64,000 nucleotides of DNA from Emmonsiellopsis sp. PD_33 (lineage: Eukaryota; Ascomycota; Eurotiomycetes; Onygenales; Ajellomycetaceae), in the NCBI GenBank assembly GCA_032988165.1, contig JANTQF010000102.1:1-64000 (forward strand). The letters are read 5' to 3'. Every line of letters begins with the position of its first letter. Within the stretch, counting starts at the first letter, position 1. The notes below the pieces were generated by a model. It had not been told where the DNA came from, made no database searches, and saw nothing but the letters and a program-made list of their open reading frames with translations. Positions 21,655-35,595 of the stretch are shown in pieces. The translations under genes and the position numbers were made by a program.

Positions 21655-22950
21655 GTTCTATTTGCTCATCCCTGAGTGAATGATCCATTAGAAATAGACA
21701 AACAACAATAAGATGACTCATAAAAAGACTGTGAATAACTGCAGGGAAATCCCTTAAGTGTGTACTGACTCCTCTGTGCAGCAAGAGACCAGCAATGACA
21801 AACTATAACTTAAACCTCTATAGGATTCTCTGCAGGAATCTGACCACAAATCAACTGCAGGCAATGAAGGGTCAGATGATGAAGACCTGTGCCTGCCTGC
21901 TGTACAGCTACATACAATTGAAGAATGCATTAAAGAGCTATAGATGCAATGGAAAATCTAAAAGGCAGAGTATATAATAAAGGCATTGAAGGACTAGCTA
22001 GTACAAGATGAATCAATAGATTAAGAGATAGCTGTACTGATTGTACAGGAGAAGACCACAGCTCAAAATCAAACCTTGAAAAGGCCTCACACAGAAATGA
22101 TCCAGCTACCCTACTAAACCACTCATTTAAAGGTTGATACATCCTTCAAATATCAAGGAAAAAGCATATCAGAGCTTAAAGATTTCATCATCCAAACTAA
22201 AATGAAATTTAAATGCAATGAAGACTACTATGCCATCAAAAAACACTACATCTAGAATGTTATATAAAAGCTCACTATAGAATCTCTCTACTGATGGAAC
22301 ACTTTCCATAAGAATTATAAAGTAAACCTAGAGAATTCACCACTTATCTGGGAAGACCTCTATGTGCAGTTACAACTGTATCTCATGGATTCAGATGCAC
22401 TCCAATGATAATTAACTAAGAGATACATAGATATATGATAATGGAACAATCAATCCATCCAAAATTTCATCAAGTATCTTCTCAACCTGGAGAAATATTT
22501 GCTCTATAAGATCCAGAAGGAACAGTACAGTTCTAACCTGATGAACTACTGTCAAGAGGAAATCCAGATTCATGTACACCTAATGAAGGGAGACCTCAAG
22601 AATTATAAAGAGATACTAGCATTTCTATGCAAGGTAGAGTAGCATTCCAAGGACTAAAAACTATTCTTATTCAAGTAGGAAACCACTGTAAATCCACTAT
22701 GCAAGAAGAAGTCTTTTGATTCCCAGATGAAAATGAAGTCTAAAAGGGAAAAATTTCTAAACTACACACTTAGAGGCTGATTCTTATAATTTAAGTTTAC
22801 CTCTTACTTTAAGTACTCTCACTGTAATAAATTAGGCTACATTCTCAATAACTACTAGGAACTTTATTCTGAAAAGCACATGAAAAAGTGTGAGTTAAAA
22901 AACTAGATCTCTCAGTACTGAGCACTGCTGTAATACTGGGAGTAAACAAG
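21655..22950 (+). pseudogene. LTR-B1 gag relic
   Basis: After the LTR comes a leader with 'ggattctctgcagg' type short repeats. Capsid-like sequence follows: ISELKDFIIQTKMKF (about 22170), IWEDLYVQLQLYLMDSDAL (about 22340), IHVHLMKGDLKNYKEILAFL (about 22571). A degraded zinc-knuckle region is around YSHCNKLGYI (about 22818), with Cys codons partly turned to Tyr. Stops are frequent. An open frame at 21795-21977 is in another frame and is not the gag protein. Confidence 0.7.
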
Positions 22951-22974
22951 ACAGGATAGAGATATAATAAAAAA

Positions 22975-25900
22975 GTGATAGCAATCAAAATATAGCTAGA
23001 AACCTCCTAAGGGTTAGTCATTATCTAGGTACTTATCAACTTGGGTGCAGAAGCAAATTTTGTCAGCCAGAAATAAGTAAAAATATACCTTGAAAAAGGT
23101 AGTAAAGATTCATACTAGATCAGTGTAATTAATGAACATCAGGTTATAGTCTACAACTAATATAAGATGTACACATATGTAATTGATAATGAGAGACTCT
23201 CTTGTGACCAGAGCTTTCACTTTGAAGTAGTAGATATAAAAGACTATAATGTCATCCTAAGATTCTCCTGACTTAAAACTGTGAATCTCAACATCTGATG
23301 ATCAAAATCACACTAAATATATCATATATTGTATGTTGATAACATTAAGATTATCATCATGAAATAGGTGGATGCAGCAGTCAGAGTTAAATACATAGCT
23401 TATATTATTTACTTATATCAATTAGAAGGGGACAAACTGATTGCTCTGTTCAGTATAGTTTTAGATGAGGAGCTAGTAATATCAGAAGTCTACTATAAAT
23501 ATAAAGACATTTTCTCAGAAGCTGCAGCAGAATTACTCCTGAAACATGCACAATATAATTATCTAATTAATTTAATATTTAGAAAAGAACCCCCCTACCA
23601 ACTGATCTACAACCTCTCTATTAAAGAACTAGAGGTACTATGTGAATACCTAAAATCTAGTCTGAAAAAAGAATGGATACACCTGTTGAAAAGCTCTGCA
23701 GGCATACTGATATTTTTTATCCCAAAAAAAGATAGAATCATGCACCTTTATATAGACTACCACAAACTTAATATTATTAGCATAAAGAACTGATATCCTC
23801 TCCCCTTAATTAGCAAAATAATTAACAGACTGGCTGGTACAAAGGTCTACTCATAATTAGATCTCTATAATATATATCATCAACTGCACATATGTAAAGG
23901 CAATGAGTGGAAAATAGCTTTTCAAACACACTATAATCATTTTGAATATCAAGTGGTCCCTTTTGGACTCACAAACACACCAGTAACATTCCAATTCTAT
24001 ATCAATAAGACTCTGAGTAATCTTCTAGATATCTGCTGTGTTGTCTACCTGAATGACATTATTATCTACTCAAACTTGGAGGAAGAGCACTGCAAGTATG
24101 TGTATATAGTGCTGAAACATCTATGCACCTACAAATTATATGTAAAGCTTAGTAAATGTGCATTCTATATGAATCACATCAATTTCCTCAGCTTTATGAT
24201 TAGCATGAATGGTGTTGAGATGGAATAGAGCTAAATTAATATTATCCTCTTCTAGCTGGAATCTAAGTGCATCCATAACATTCAGATATTTCTAGAGTTT
24301 ATGAATTTTTACCACTATTTTATAGATAGATTCATAGTGAAAGCACAGCCCTTATCTACACTCATAAAGAGTATAACATAGAAAGGCTAGAATCAAAAGA
24401 CAATCCTCCTCAATGCTGATGCATAGAAAGCTTTCTAAGAGCTGAAAAGTGTATTCATAAAGACCTCAATTCTTATGTACTTTAATTCAGATTGGAAACT
24501 TTAGGTGGAGCCAGACATATCAGGTTTCATACTGAGTGCAATCCTCTCACAGTTAGATTCAAATGATGGATAATGGCATCTAATTGCATACTATTTATAA
24601 GACTTATTACTAGTAGAGTATAACTATAGTATGCACAATCAGGAACTCCTCACTATCCTTATAGCATTCAAATAATAGTATCACTACCTGTATGGTGTGC
24701 ATTTCTCTGTGATAATTTTATCTGATCATATTAACCTACAACATTTCATAATGATAATAGAATTAGTTAGATATCAGATATGATGGATGAAAATGCTCTC
24801 TACATTTAACTTTATCATTAAGTATCATCTAGGGATGAAGAATCCTGCAGATGTGCCTAGTTATTACTCTGACTATAAAGAGAATATTCTAAGATAAATA
24901 CTATTATTAATAATTCAAGAAAAGCTTCTTTAAGAAATGTTTTGAACATCAGACATAGATGTACAGACACAGCTGGAAGACCCCAGTCAGCAAATAACTA
25001 ATATAATAGTGCATTTAAAACTATCAAATGATAAGGAAAATGCAATTTGTATTAGTATACTTACTTCCTGCACATATTAAAATGTGTGTGCAGATAAGAG
25101 ATACATTACTAGTAATATAGAAAGACTAGCTCATCTAGTGCTATAAATATTGATTAATATAGTCATGAAATCTGATATAACCTATAAATTCTCTCTCACT
25201 GAACTCATTATGGAATTCCTGTGCTACATGCAAGCTCAGGATGCTGAGCATGCTAAGATGCACAGAAGGATGAAAGTAGGTAAAATAGATGAAGCTAAGC
25301 ACTCAAACTGGATAATCAATCAAAATGATTTACTTTGTCATAAGAATTACATTTTCATTTCTACAGATCAAGTGACAAGGGATAAGATTATAAAATTGAA
25401 TCATAATGATCCTCAAGGGGGATATTTTAATGTTAAGCACACTTTTGAGTGCATCCAGAGGAAATACTTTTAGCATGATATGATAATGAATGTTTAGGAA
25501 TACATGCATACCTATAATATCTACTAATAGGTTAAGACACATCATCACAAGAAATACAGTCAATTAGAATTACTTCCTATTCTCACCTCTTCTTTTAAAA
25601 TGATGATAATGAATTTCATCATTAAACTCTCATTATTTAAGTAGAATAGTAAGGTTTATAATTCAATCATAGTATTTGTAGATAAATTAATTAAGTACAT
25701 AGTTTATAAACTAGTCAATAAAGATATAAGTACATCAGAGCTTATAAACCTAATATTTAACATCTTCACCAGATTTTTCAGTTACTCATATCATTGAGTA
25801 ATAGATCACACTGGGATATTCAGCTCCAGCAAATACTAATTAATACTCTACTACCTCCTAAAAGTATGCTAATAGTTAACAACTGCATTTCACCCTCAAA

Positions 25901-26690
25901 TAAATAGTTAAATTAAGAGGTAGAATCAGATACTCAAGTACTACCTACATGTCTACTATAACTTCTATCAGGATAACTGGGCTAGGTAGTTGCTGCTAGT
26001 GCAGTTCTTCTACAATACCTCTACATATAGTATCCTCAAGATGTTCCCTGTAGAAGTGCTAATGGGTTTTCAATCTGAACTGCATCTTAACATCAAATTA
26101 GACACTAATATAGAGGGGGGAGAAGTGTAGGAGGCAATGAAATATATGCACTATATAGAAGAAATATAGAATAACTTGTAAGAATTTCTTCTGAAGGCTC
26201 AGAAAACACAAAAGAAATACTATAATCAGCACTATAAGAAGAAGTATTTCACAGTTAGAGATTAAGTCATACTACACTTAAAAAACATCAATATATTACA
26301 TTCAAGTCTGAAGCTAAATCATCATCAACTCAGCCCTTTCAAAATCATTAACAAGTGGGAGAAATAGGTATACAAATTAAAACTTACATCACAATATAAA
26401 GATATACACCTCATTTTTCATGTCTCATTGCTTGAATTGTACCATGTGTGGCATAATGAAATCCTAGAGGCCAAATTGATAATAATAGATGGAGTTAAGA
26501 AGTTTAAAATTGAAGAGATTCTAGAGAAGTATGACTATTTTAATAGTTAGTAGTATCTTGTGTGCTGGAAAAATATAATAGAGGCAAAGAATTCCTGGGA
26601 GAACACAAAAAACCTTGAAAATGCACAGGACCTAGTTGACAAGTTCAATGTGCAGTTTAGTTATAAGATGATAAAACTGAAGTGCTATTA
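22975..26690 (+). pseudogene. LTR-B1 pol relic: protease, RT, RNase H, integrase, chromodomain
   Basis: A protease-like segment (VLINLGAEANFVSQ, about 23032) has Asn where the family has Asp. RT is well preserved (23368-23790 and 23953-24228 open) with IPKKDRIMHLYIDYHKLN (about 23720), VPFGLTNTPVTFQ (about 23956) and the active-site box YLND instead of YLDD (24046-24057). RNase H spans about 24480-24870. The integrase zinc-finger region (25390-25530) has both Cys codons changed to Tyr (TYNIY, 25510-25524). A chromodomain follows (KKFKIEEILEKYD, QQYLVCWK, SWENTKNLENAQDLVDKFN, 26497-26650). In the family the chromodomain binds methylated H3K9 and guides integration to heterochromatin. Confidence 0.85.
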
Positions 26691-26939
26691 ATCCAAGTAA
26701 TAACTAGCCTGCATATAGAAAGAGAAGAAGAGAAAGGACAAGTTCCTAAAAATCAAATCTCATTATTTTATATTAATATTAAAAGCCCTGAGGGGTGCAG
26801 TAGATAAAAAACAAACTGAAAAATACCAGAGAAAAACTAGAGTATACATTATATCTAACCTAGGGGGGCAGGCTATTTTCATCAAAGTCAGAATCAACCA
26901 AGCACACTAAGATGGGATAATTACACTTACATAAAGAAT

Positions 26940-27711
26940 CAGGGTAATATTAAATAACCCCTCTACCTCCTCCAACACTTTTTTATATTAAATGGCTGCT
27001 TGGCCCCATCACTGCTGAATTCTGGGAAGCAGCTATATTATACTAGCATACTCAGACTTATCTAATAGGTTCTCAAAGTGATTTAATTGCTTAGTTATAT
27101 CAATTAACTCTATGATGTCTGCATATACATTAATAGGAACCTACAGCACAGTTAGCAATTAGTTTTTTTCTTTTCAAATTAATTGCAGGAAAACTCACTA
27201 TCTTGCAGCAATAATAATACTATACACATTAAGAATAGTAAGTTACATATAAACTCTTAGAAGGATAATAAAATGCCTTCATACCAGCCTTAATAGTTAG
27301 ATGGCAGACATACTTTCTACACTATTTTAATAAGTATAAATCTTCAGTAGATTTCTCTTAGTATTTATCCTCTTTTTTTTTAATTTTTTCCTTATCATCA
27401 TTATCATCATTATTCTCATTCTTATCCTCCTTGTTTTTGTTCTTATCCTCATTGTCACCATCATCCTCTGGGGTCTATGTGGCAAGCTGTGCAAAATCTC
27501 TGGCTAACTAGATGGCAGGCATCAGAATAGTGAGGGTGAGAGTAGGATAGACTAGGGTAGTAGAAAATGCAGGGACAGATGAATAGCTGAGTGTGCAAGA
27601 AGAAATAGTAGTAATAGAAGATAATGTAGAAGTACATGCAGAAGAAGGACTATAAAAGAAAATAAAAGAAGAATCTCTATAATGAGAGAATATGACTGAG
27701 GGGGGGCACAA
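26940..27711 (-). pseudogene. antisense ORF relic between pol and 3' LTR of LTR-B1, unknown
   Basis: On the strand opposite to gag-pol one frame runs from a Ser/Thr-rich start (open 27711-27508), through LARDFAQLAT, into a long Asp/Asn/Lys/Glu-rich tract (about 27468-27370). After it comes YVCHLTIKAGMKAFYYPSK and a Cys-containing part (about 27310-27180). The same arrangement is seen on the plus strand of LTR-B2 (about 29480-30290) with aligned stops and matching residues, and its end can be seen at the right edge in LTR-B3. I do not recognise the protein; the Cys-rich part faintly recalls a fungal zinc cluster but is too decayed to say. Confidence 0.45.
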
Positions 27712-28377
27712 CAGAGTTTGAGAACCTTAGGGTAGAGAAGTACTGCACAGGAGGATAGCTAGCCCTGTAAGAGAATTAGAAGAGGAGAGAGAGCTTAATG
27801 GCACATACCCTCTATACACATGTGATGATGTGGGAGTTTGAGGAGCTATTTTAAATTAATATTTTTTTTATTTTAGACTATCAAAGTATATCTATTAGCA
27901 ATTTCTATGATATGATACCTTGATGACATGGAAGAAGCAAAGAAAAGTAATATATTATACTCAGGTAATATCATGCAGCTGTGACATGTAAAAAGCAAAA
28001 TAATCATCTAACTGTATGGATGTGCATTCAAGCTAGATAATCTAAAAATAGAGTACAACTAGTGTATAAAGCATTCATAAATCAGTAGAAGACATCATAG
28101 ATGCTCAGACAAGAGAATACTATATCAGAGTAGATAATGAGTAGAATGGTAGATCAAATTGCAATGCTAATATTTGATGAAGAAAACAAAAGAATGTAGT
28201 AAAGTAGAGAATATATATATTCACAGCTATGTGCTAAATCACCTACCCACTATCACTCAGGTGTCTAATCATGAAAAATAAACATTAACTACACTATATA
28301 CTAAATTACCTGGCAATGAAATCACTGATTCCTGCAATATGATTAGCCTGCAGAATATAAAACTACCTAACTACAAT

Positions 28378-28481
28378 AGCTTAAACCTTCTATTAAGTAT
28401 AATAGCTCAAACCTTCTATTAAGTATAATAGTTTAAATCTTTTACAATGTGTAACAGTCTGAACCTTCTATAATGTGCATT
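28378..28481 (+). repeat. four 26-bp tandem repeats upstream of the LTR-B1 3' LTR
   Basis: Units such as 'agcttaaaccttctattaagtataat' minus its last few bases recur four times head to tail with increasing divergence. The same block is present in reverse complement at about 21215-21325 in LTR-B2. Confidence 0.7.
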
Positions 28482-28546
28482 ATGCATTAGCCTGATTCTT
28501 TAGCTATGACATGGAAAATCTATGAATCTGCTGAAGACTAGCTTCT

Positions 28547-28560
28547 AAAGAGAGAGGTAA
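28547..28560 (+). promoter_or_regulatory. LTR-B1 polypurine tract
   Basis: The tract aaagagagaggtaa lies immediately before the 3' LTR start at 28562, the expected plus-strand primer position. Confidence 0.7.
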
Positions 28561-28561
28561 T

Positions 28562-28880
28562 TATAACATGCAAAGAAGACTGTGTGTCACATGTAGATCA
28601 ACTATGCTCTCAGACCTTAGATCTTGAACCTTGGGCCTGACAGTGTGCCTGACAGTGCACCTGGCAATGCACATGTGATGTGCACTTAGTAGCTAGCTAT
28701 TGATATATATGCTGTGCAGGTTTCTTATGAAAAGAACTAGTAAACAGTCCTATTACTATATGACCCCTATATTTGAAATATACATACATTTTTACCTGTC
28801 TATTCCTGTCACACTGTTCAACAACTTATAGTCCACCTTTTCAAATTAAAAAGCCTTTATATTTGATGCTGAACATTACA
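28562..28880 (+). repeat. LTR-B1 3' LTR
   Basis: Same 319-bp length as the 5' LTR. It starts TATAACATGC (TG mutated to TA) and ends GAACATTACA, and is followed by the AGTTC target duplication. Confidence 0.9.
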
Positions 28881-28885
28881 AGTTC

Positions 28886-31800
28886 CATATTCTACAGGCT
28901 AATTATATTATAGAAATTAGTGATCACTGATTTTATTGTCAGATGATTCAGTGTATAGTGCAGTTAATGTTTGTTTTCTATGATTAGATGTCTGAGTAAT
29001 GGTGAGTGGGTGATTTAATATACAGCTATAAATATATATACCCTCTACTTTACTATATTCTTTTATTTTCTCTATTAAATGTTAGTATTATAATTTGATT
29101 CATTATTCTACTTATTATCTACTTCAGTATAATATCTTCTTATCTGAGTATTTATAATATCTTCCACTAATTTATAAATACTTTATGCACTAGTTGCACT
29201 TTATTTTTAGATTATCCAGTCTGAATGTACATCCATGCAGTTAGATGATTATTTTGCTTTTTACATATTATAATTATATAATATTATCTGAGTATAATAT
29301 GCTACTTTTCTTTACTTCTTTCATGTTATTAAGATATCATGTTATAGAAATTACTAATAGATGTATTTTGATAGTCTAAAATAAAAAATATCAATTCAAA
29401 ATAGCCTTCTAAACTCCTGCATTATTATATGTGCACAGAGAGTGTATGCTATTGAGCTCTCTCTCCTCTTCTAACCTTCTTATAGGGCTAGCTATCCTCC
29501 TGTATGATACTTTCTTACTCTAGAGTCCTTAAACTCTGTTATACCTCTCTCTAGCTATACTCTCTTATTATAGAGATTCTTCTTTTATCTTCTTCTGCAA
29601 CCTTTCTTCTATATATATTTCTATACTATCTTCTATCATTATTATCTCTCTCTATATACTTAATTGTCTATCTATCTCTACATTTCTCACCATTCTGATT
29701 TATTCTACTTCTACCCCTATTGCTCTAATACCTATTATTTAGTTGGTTAGAGATTTTATGCAGCTCACCATGCAGGCCCTGAAGAATAATAGTAATAATA
29801 AGAATGAAGATAAGAATGAGAAGGATGAGAATAAGAATAATGATGATAATAATAATAAGAAGAAGACTAAAAAGAAAGAAAATAAGTACTGAGAGAGATC
29901 TACTGAAGATCTACACTTACTGAAATAATATAAGAAGTATATTTACTATTTAATCATTAAAGCTAATATAAAGATGTTTTATTACCCTCTTAAGAATCTA
30001 CATGTGACTTGCTATTCTTAGTGTGCATAGTACTATTATCACTGTGAGATGATGAGTTTTCCCACAGTTAATTTGAAAAAAACTGATTGCTAATTGTACT
30101 GTAGGTTCTCATTAATATGTATGTAAATACTATAAAGTTGATCAATATAACTAAGCAATTAAATTGCTTTGAAAATCTATCAGATAAGTCTGAGTATACT
30201 AATATAATATAGCTGCTCTCTGGGATTCAGCAGCAATGAAACCAAGTAGCTATTTAATATAAGAAAGTGTTGGAGAAGATAGAGAGATTATTTGATATCA
30301 CCTCAGTTCTTTATATAAATATAATTATTCTATCTTGATGTGCTTGATTGATTCTAACTTTAGTGGAAATAGCCTGCTTCTCTGAGCTAAATGTGATATA
30401 TACTCTAGATTTTTTCTAGCATTTTTCAGTTTATTTTTTATCTGCTGTGCCCCTTAGAGCTTTTAATATTAATATGAAATAATAAGATTTAATTTTAGGA
30501 ATTTATCCTTTCTCTTTTCCTCTTTCTATATGCAGACTAGTTATTACTTGAGTTGATAGTGCTTCAGCTTTATTACCTTATAATTAAACTATATATTAAA
30601 CTTGTCAATTAGGTTCTGTGCATTCTCAAGATTTTCTGTGTTCTCCCAGAAATTCTCTACCTCTATTATATTTTTCCAGCACATAAGGTACTACTAGCTA
30701 TTAAAATAATTATATTTCCCTAGAATCTCTTCAACCTCAAACTTCTTAACTCCATCTATTATCATTAATTTAGCCTCTGGGATTTTACTGTGCTGCACAT
30801 GATATAGTTCAAGCAATGAGATATAAAAAATAAGATGTATATCTTTATATTATAGTGTAAGTTTTAGTTTGTATGTCTATTTTTCCTACTTATTAATAAT
30901 TTTGAAAGGGCTGAGTTGATGATGGTTTAACTTCAGACTTAAGTATAATATATTAATATTTTTCAAGTGCAGTATGACTCAATTTCTAACTATAAAATAC
31001 TTCTCCTTGTGATATTAATTATAATATTTCTTCTGTGTTTTCTAAACCTTCAGAAGAAATTCTTACAGGTTATTTCATATTTCTCTTATATAATATATAT
31101 GTTTTATTACCTTCTATGCTTCTTCCTCTCTCATGTTGATGTCTAATTCAACATTTAAATGTAGTTTAGGTTGAAAATCTATTAGTACTTCTACAAGAAA
31201 CATCTTGAGAATACTATATATAAAGATGTTGTAGAAGAACTGTACTAGCAGCAACCATCTAATCTAGTTATTCTGATAGAAGTTGCAGTAGATATATTGA
31301 TAGTACTCAAGCATCTGATTCTGCCTCTCAGTTTAGCTGTTCATTTAAGGGTGAAATGCAGTTATTAACTGTTAGTGTACTTTCAGGAGATAGTAGAGTG
31401 TTAATTAGTATTTACTGGAGCTGAATATCCTAATGCAGTCCATTACTCAATGATATGAATAACTAAAAAATCTGGTGAAAGTGTTAAATATCAGATTTGC
31501 AAGCTCTAATGCATTTATACCTTCATTAACTGATTTGTAAACTATATACTTAATTAATTTATTTATAAATATTATGATTGAATCATAGACCTTGCTGTTC
31601 TACTTGAATGATAAGAGTTTGATAATGAAATCTATTATTACTGTTTTAAAAGAAGAGGTGAGAATAGAAAGTAGTTCCAATTGATTATATTTCTTATAAT
31701 AATATGTCTTAACCTGTTAATAGATATTGTAGGTGTATATGTATTCTTAAATATCTATTATTATATCACACTAAAAGTATTTCCTTTGAATACACTTAAA

Positions 31801-34800
31801 AATGCACTTAACACTAAAATGTCCCTCTTAAGGATTATTATGATTCAATTTTATGATCTCATCTCTTATCACTTGATCTATAGGGATGGAAATGTAATCT
31901 TTGTGATGAAGTAGACTATCTCAGTTAGTCATCTAATTTAAATACTCAGCTTTATTTATTTTACCTACTTTTATTCTTTTATGCACCTCAGTGTGCTTAG
32001 CATTCTGAGCTTGCATGCAGCATAGAAATTCTGTAATGAGTTCAGTGAGAGAGGATTTATAAACTATATTAGATTCTATAACTATATTAACTAATATTCA
32101 CAGCATTAAGTGAGCTAGCTTTTTTATATTGCTAGCAATGCATCTCTCATCTGTGCACACATTTTGATATGTGCAGGAAGCAAGTACACCAATGTAAATT
32201 ACATTTTCCTTGTTATTTAGTAGTTTTAAATGTGCTATTATATTAATTATTTACTGACTGAGATCTTTCAGCTGTATCTGCATATCTATATCTAGTGTTT
32301 AAAATATTCCTTAAAGAAGCTTTTCTTAAATTATTAGTAATAATATTCATCTTGAAGTATTCTCTTTATAGTTAGAGTAACAACTAGGTGCATCTGTGAG
32401 ATTCTTTATCTCTAGATGGTACTTAATAATAAAGTTGAATGTAGAGAGTATTTCCATTCATTATATCTAATATTCAACTAATTCTATTATTATTATGAAA
32501 TGTTATAGGTTAGTATAATTAGATAAAACCATCACAGGGAAACATATACCATACAGATAGTGATATTATTATTTGAATACTATAAGAATAATGAGGAGTT
32601 TCTAATTATATATATTATAATTACACTCTGCTGATGATAAGTCTTATAAATAGTATGTAATTAGATGCTATTATCCATCATTTAAATCTAACTGTAAGAG
32701 AATTGTACTCAATGTGAAATCTAATGCATCTAGCTCTACTCAGAGTTTCCAATTCAGGTGTATAAGGATTAGAATCTTTATAAATATACTTTTTAGCTCT
32801 TAAAAAGCTTTTTACATATTAGCATTGAGAAGGATCATCTTTCAGTTCTAGCCTTTCTATATTACACTTTTTATGAGTGTAGATAAGAGCTGTGCTTTTA
32901 TTGTGAATCTATCTATAAAATAGCAGTAAAAATTTATAAACCCTAGAAATATCTGAATGTTATGGACACACTTGGATTCCAGCTAGAAAAAAATAATATT
33001 GATCTAGCTCTATTTCATCTTAATATCATTCATACTAATTATAAAGCTGAGGAAATTAATGTGATCCACATGAAATGCATATTTACTAAGTTTTATATAT
33101 AATTTGTAGGTGCACAGGTGTTTCAGTATCATGCATACATACTTGTGATGCTCTTCCTTCAAATTTGAGTAGATAATAATGTCATTCAGATAGATAATAT
33201 AGTAGATATCTAGAAGATTACTTAGAGTCTTATTAATATAGAATTAGAATATTATTAGTATATTTATAAGTCCAAAGGGAATCACTTGATATTCAAAATA
33301 ATTATAGTATATTTAGAAAGCTATTTTTCACTCATCATCTTTATATATATATAGTTAGTGATATATATCATAAAGATCTAACTGTGAGTAGACCTTTATG
33401 CTAGTCAGCCTGTCAATTATTTTACTGATTAAGGGGAGAGGATATTAGTTCTTTATGCTAATAGTATTAAGCTTGTGATAGTCTACATAAAGGTATATAA
33501 TTCTATCTTTTTTTGGGATGAAAAATATTAGTATGCTTACAGAGCTTTTTAATGAGCATATTCATTCTTTTTTCAGACTAGATTTTAGATATTTGTGTAG
33601 CACCTCTAGTTCTTTAATGGAGAGATTATAGATTGATCAGTAGAAAAATTCTTTTTCAGATATTAAATTAATTAGATGATTATATTATGCATATTTTAGA
33701 AATAATCCTACTATAACTTCTGAGAAAATATCTTTATATTTATAGCAGGCTTCTAGTATTACTAGCTTCTCATTTAGAACTGCACTGAACAGAGCAATCA
33801 GTTTGTTCCCTTCTACTTAATGTAGGTAGATAATATAAGCTATGCATTCAACTCTGACTATTATATTCACCTGTTTTATAGTGATGATCTCAATATTATT
33901 AACATACAATGTATAGTATATTTAGTGCAATTTTAACCATCAGATGTCAGAATTTACAGTTTTGAGCCAGGGAAATCTCAGGATGACATTATAACCTTTT
34001 ATATCTATTACTTCAAAGTAAAAGCTCTGATTGCAAGAGAGTTCCTCATCATCAATTATATATACATATACCTTATGTTAGTTATAAGCTATAATCTAAT
34101 ATTTATTAATTATGTTAATTCAGTATGGATCTTTACTGCCTTTTCTAAGATGCACTTTTACTCATTTCTGGCTGATAAAATTTGCTTTTGTACCTGAGTT
34201 AATAAGTGCTCAGATAATAATTAACCTTTAGAAGGTTTCTAGTTATATCTCAATTATCATCACTTTTTTACTATATCTCTATTCTATCTCATCTACTCTC
34301 AGCACTATAGTAGCACTCAGTACTGAGAAATCTAGTTTTTTGACTCACACTTCTTCATGTGCTTTTTAAAATGAAGTTCTCAGTAGTTATCAGAAATATA
34401 GCCTAGTTTATTGTAGTAAGAGCACTTAAGATAAAGAATGAACTTAGATTGTAAGGATCAGCCTCTAAATGTATGATTCAGAGATTTTTTCCTTTCAGAC
34501 TTTATTTTCATTAAGAAATTAAAAGACTTCTTCTTGCATAGTGGATTTGCAGTGATTTTCTACTTAAATGAGAATAGTTTTTAATTCTTATAATACTACT
34601 CTATTTTATATAGAAATACTAGTATCTCTTTGTAATCCTTAAGATCTTTCTTCATTAAATACATATAAATCTGAATTTCCTCTCAGTAATAGTTCATCAG
34701 ATTAGAACTGCACTGTTCCTCCTGAATCTTATAGAGCAGATATTTCTCTAGGTTGAGGAGATACTTGATAAAATCTCAGATAGATTGATTATTCTATTAT

Positions 34801-35595
34801 TATATATCCATATATCTCTTAATTAATTATCATTAAAGTACATTTAGATTCATAAGGTGTAGTTATAACTGCACACAGAGGTCTTTCTAAATGAGTAATG
34901 AATTCTCTAGATTTACTTTATAATTCTTATAGAAGGTATTCTATTAGTAGAGAGATTTCATGGTAAGCTTCTATGTAGCATTCTAAATATAGTGTTTTTT
35001 AACAGTATAATAATCTTCATTATATTTAAATTTCATTTTAGTTTGGATGATGAAGTCCTCAAGCTCTGACATGCTTTTCTCTTAATATTTGAAGGAGATA
35101 TCAACCTTTAGATGGGTGATTTAGTAGGGTAACTAGGTTATTTCTGCACAAGGCCTTTTCAAGATTTGATTTTGAGTCATGATTTTCTCCTGCACAATCA
35201 GTGTAGCTACCTCTTAATCTATTAATTTATCTTATACTAGCTAGTCCTCCAGTGCCTTTATGATGCATTCTGCCTTTTGGATTTTTCATTATATTTATAA
35301 TTCTTTAATGCATTCTTTAATTATATATAGCTATACAGCAGGCAGGTATGAATCTTCATCATCTAACTCTTTATTATTTATAGTTGATTTGTAGTCAGAT
35401 TCTTGTGGAGGATCCTGTGGAGGATCCTGCAGAGATTTAAGTTGTAGTTTGTTGTTACTAGTCCCTTGCTATGTAGAGAGGTTAATGTGCACTTGAGGGG
35501 TTCCCTCACAGTTATTTGTAGTTTTTTCACAAGCTATCTTACTGTTGTTCATCTATTTCTGACAGACTATTCACTCAGGGGTGAGCAAATAGAAC
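28886..35595 (-). pseudogene. LTR-B2 gag-pol relic (minus strand)
   Basis: Reverse-complement counterpart of 21655-28370. On the minus strand gag lies at about 35470-34300 and protease to chromodomain from about 34280 to 30580. The RT active site again reads YLND (33195-33184). A chromodomain is recognisable near 30750-30600. Decay is heavier than in LTR-B1. Small open frames on the plus strand here (for example 31681-31914) are antisense to integrase and not genes. Confidence 0.8.
29480..30290 (+). pseudogene. antisense ORF relic of LTR-B2, unknown
   Basis: This is the homologue of the LTR-B1 antisense relic. The plus strand reads LVRDFMQLTMQALKNN, then a long Lys/Asn/Asp/Glu tract (KNEDKNEKDENKNNDDNN, about 29799-29855), followed by YLIIKANIKMFYYPLKN and LHVTCYS*CA*YYYHCE. 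Conservation of frame and residues between two independently mutated copies supports an original protein. Confidence 0.45.

Larger units (their letters stand above)
21336..28880 (+). mobile_element. LTR-B1: chromovirus-type Ty3/gypsy retrotransposon, plus strand, nested in LTR-B2
   Basis: 319-bp LTRs lie at 21336-21654 and 28562-28880, with perfect 5-bp target duplications AGTTC at 21331-21335 and 28881-28885. The order is gag, protease, RT, RNase H, integrase, chromodomain, then an antisense ORF relic, tandem 26-bp repeats, polypurine tract and 3' LTR. The total is 7545 bp. It is in the opposite orientation to its host, a member of the same family, and is therefore younger than LTR-B2. Confidence 0.92.

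Noticed and set aside
28378..28481. Possible CRISPR array.
   Set aside because: The units are contiguous without spacers, lie inside an LTR retrotransposon, and the sequence is fungal in character.
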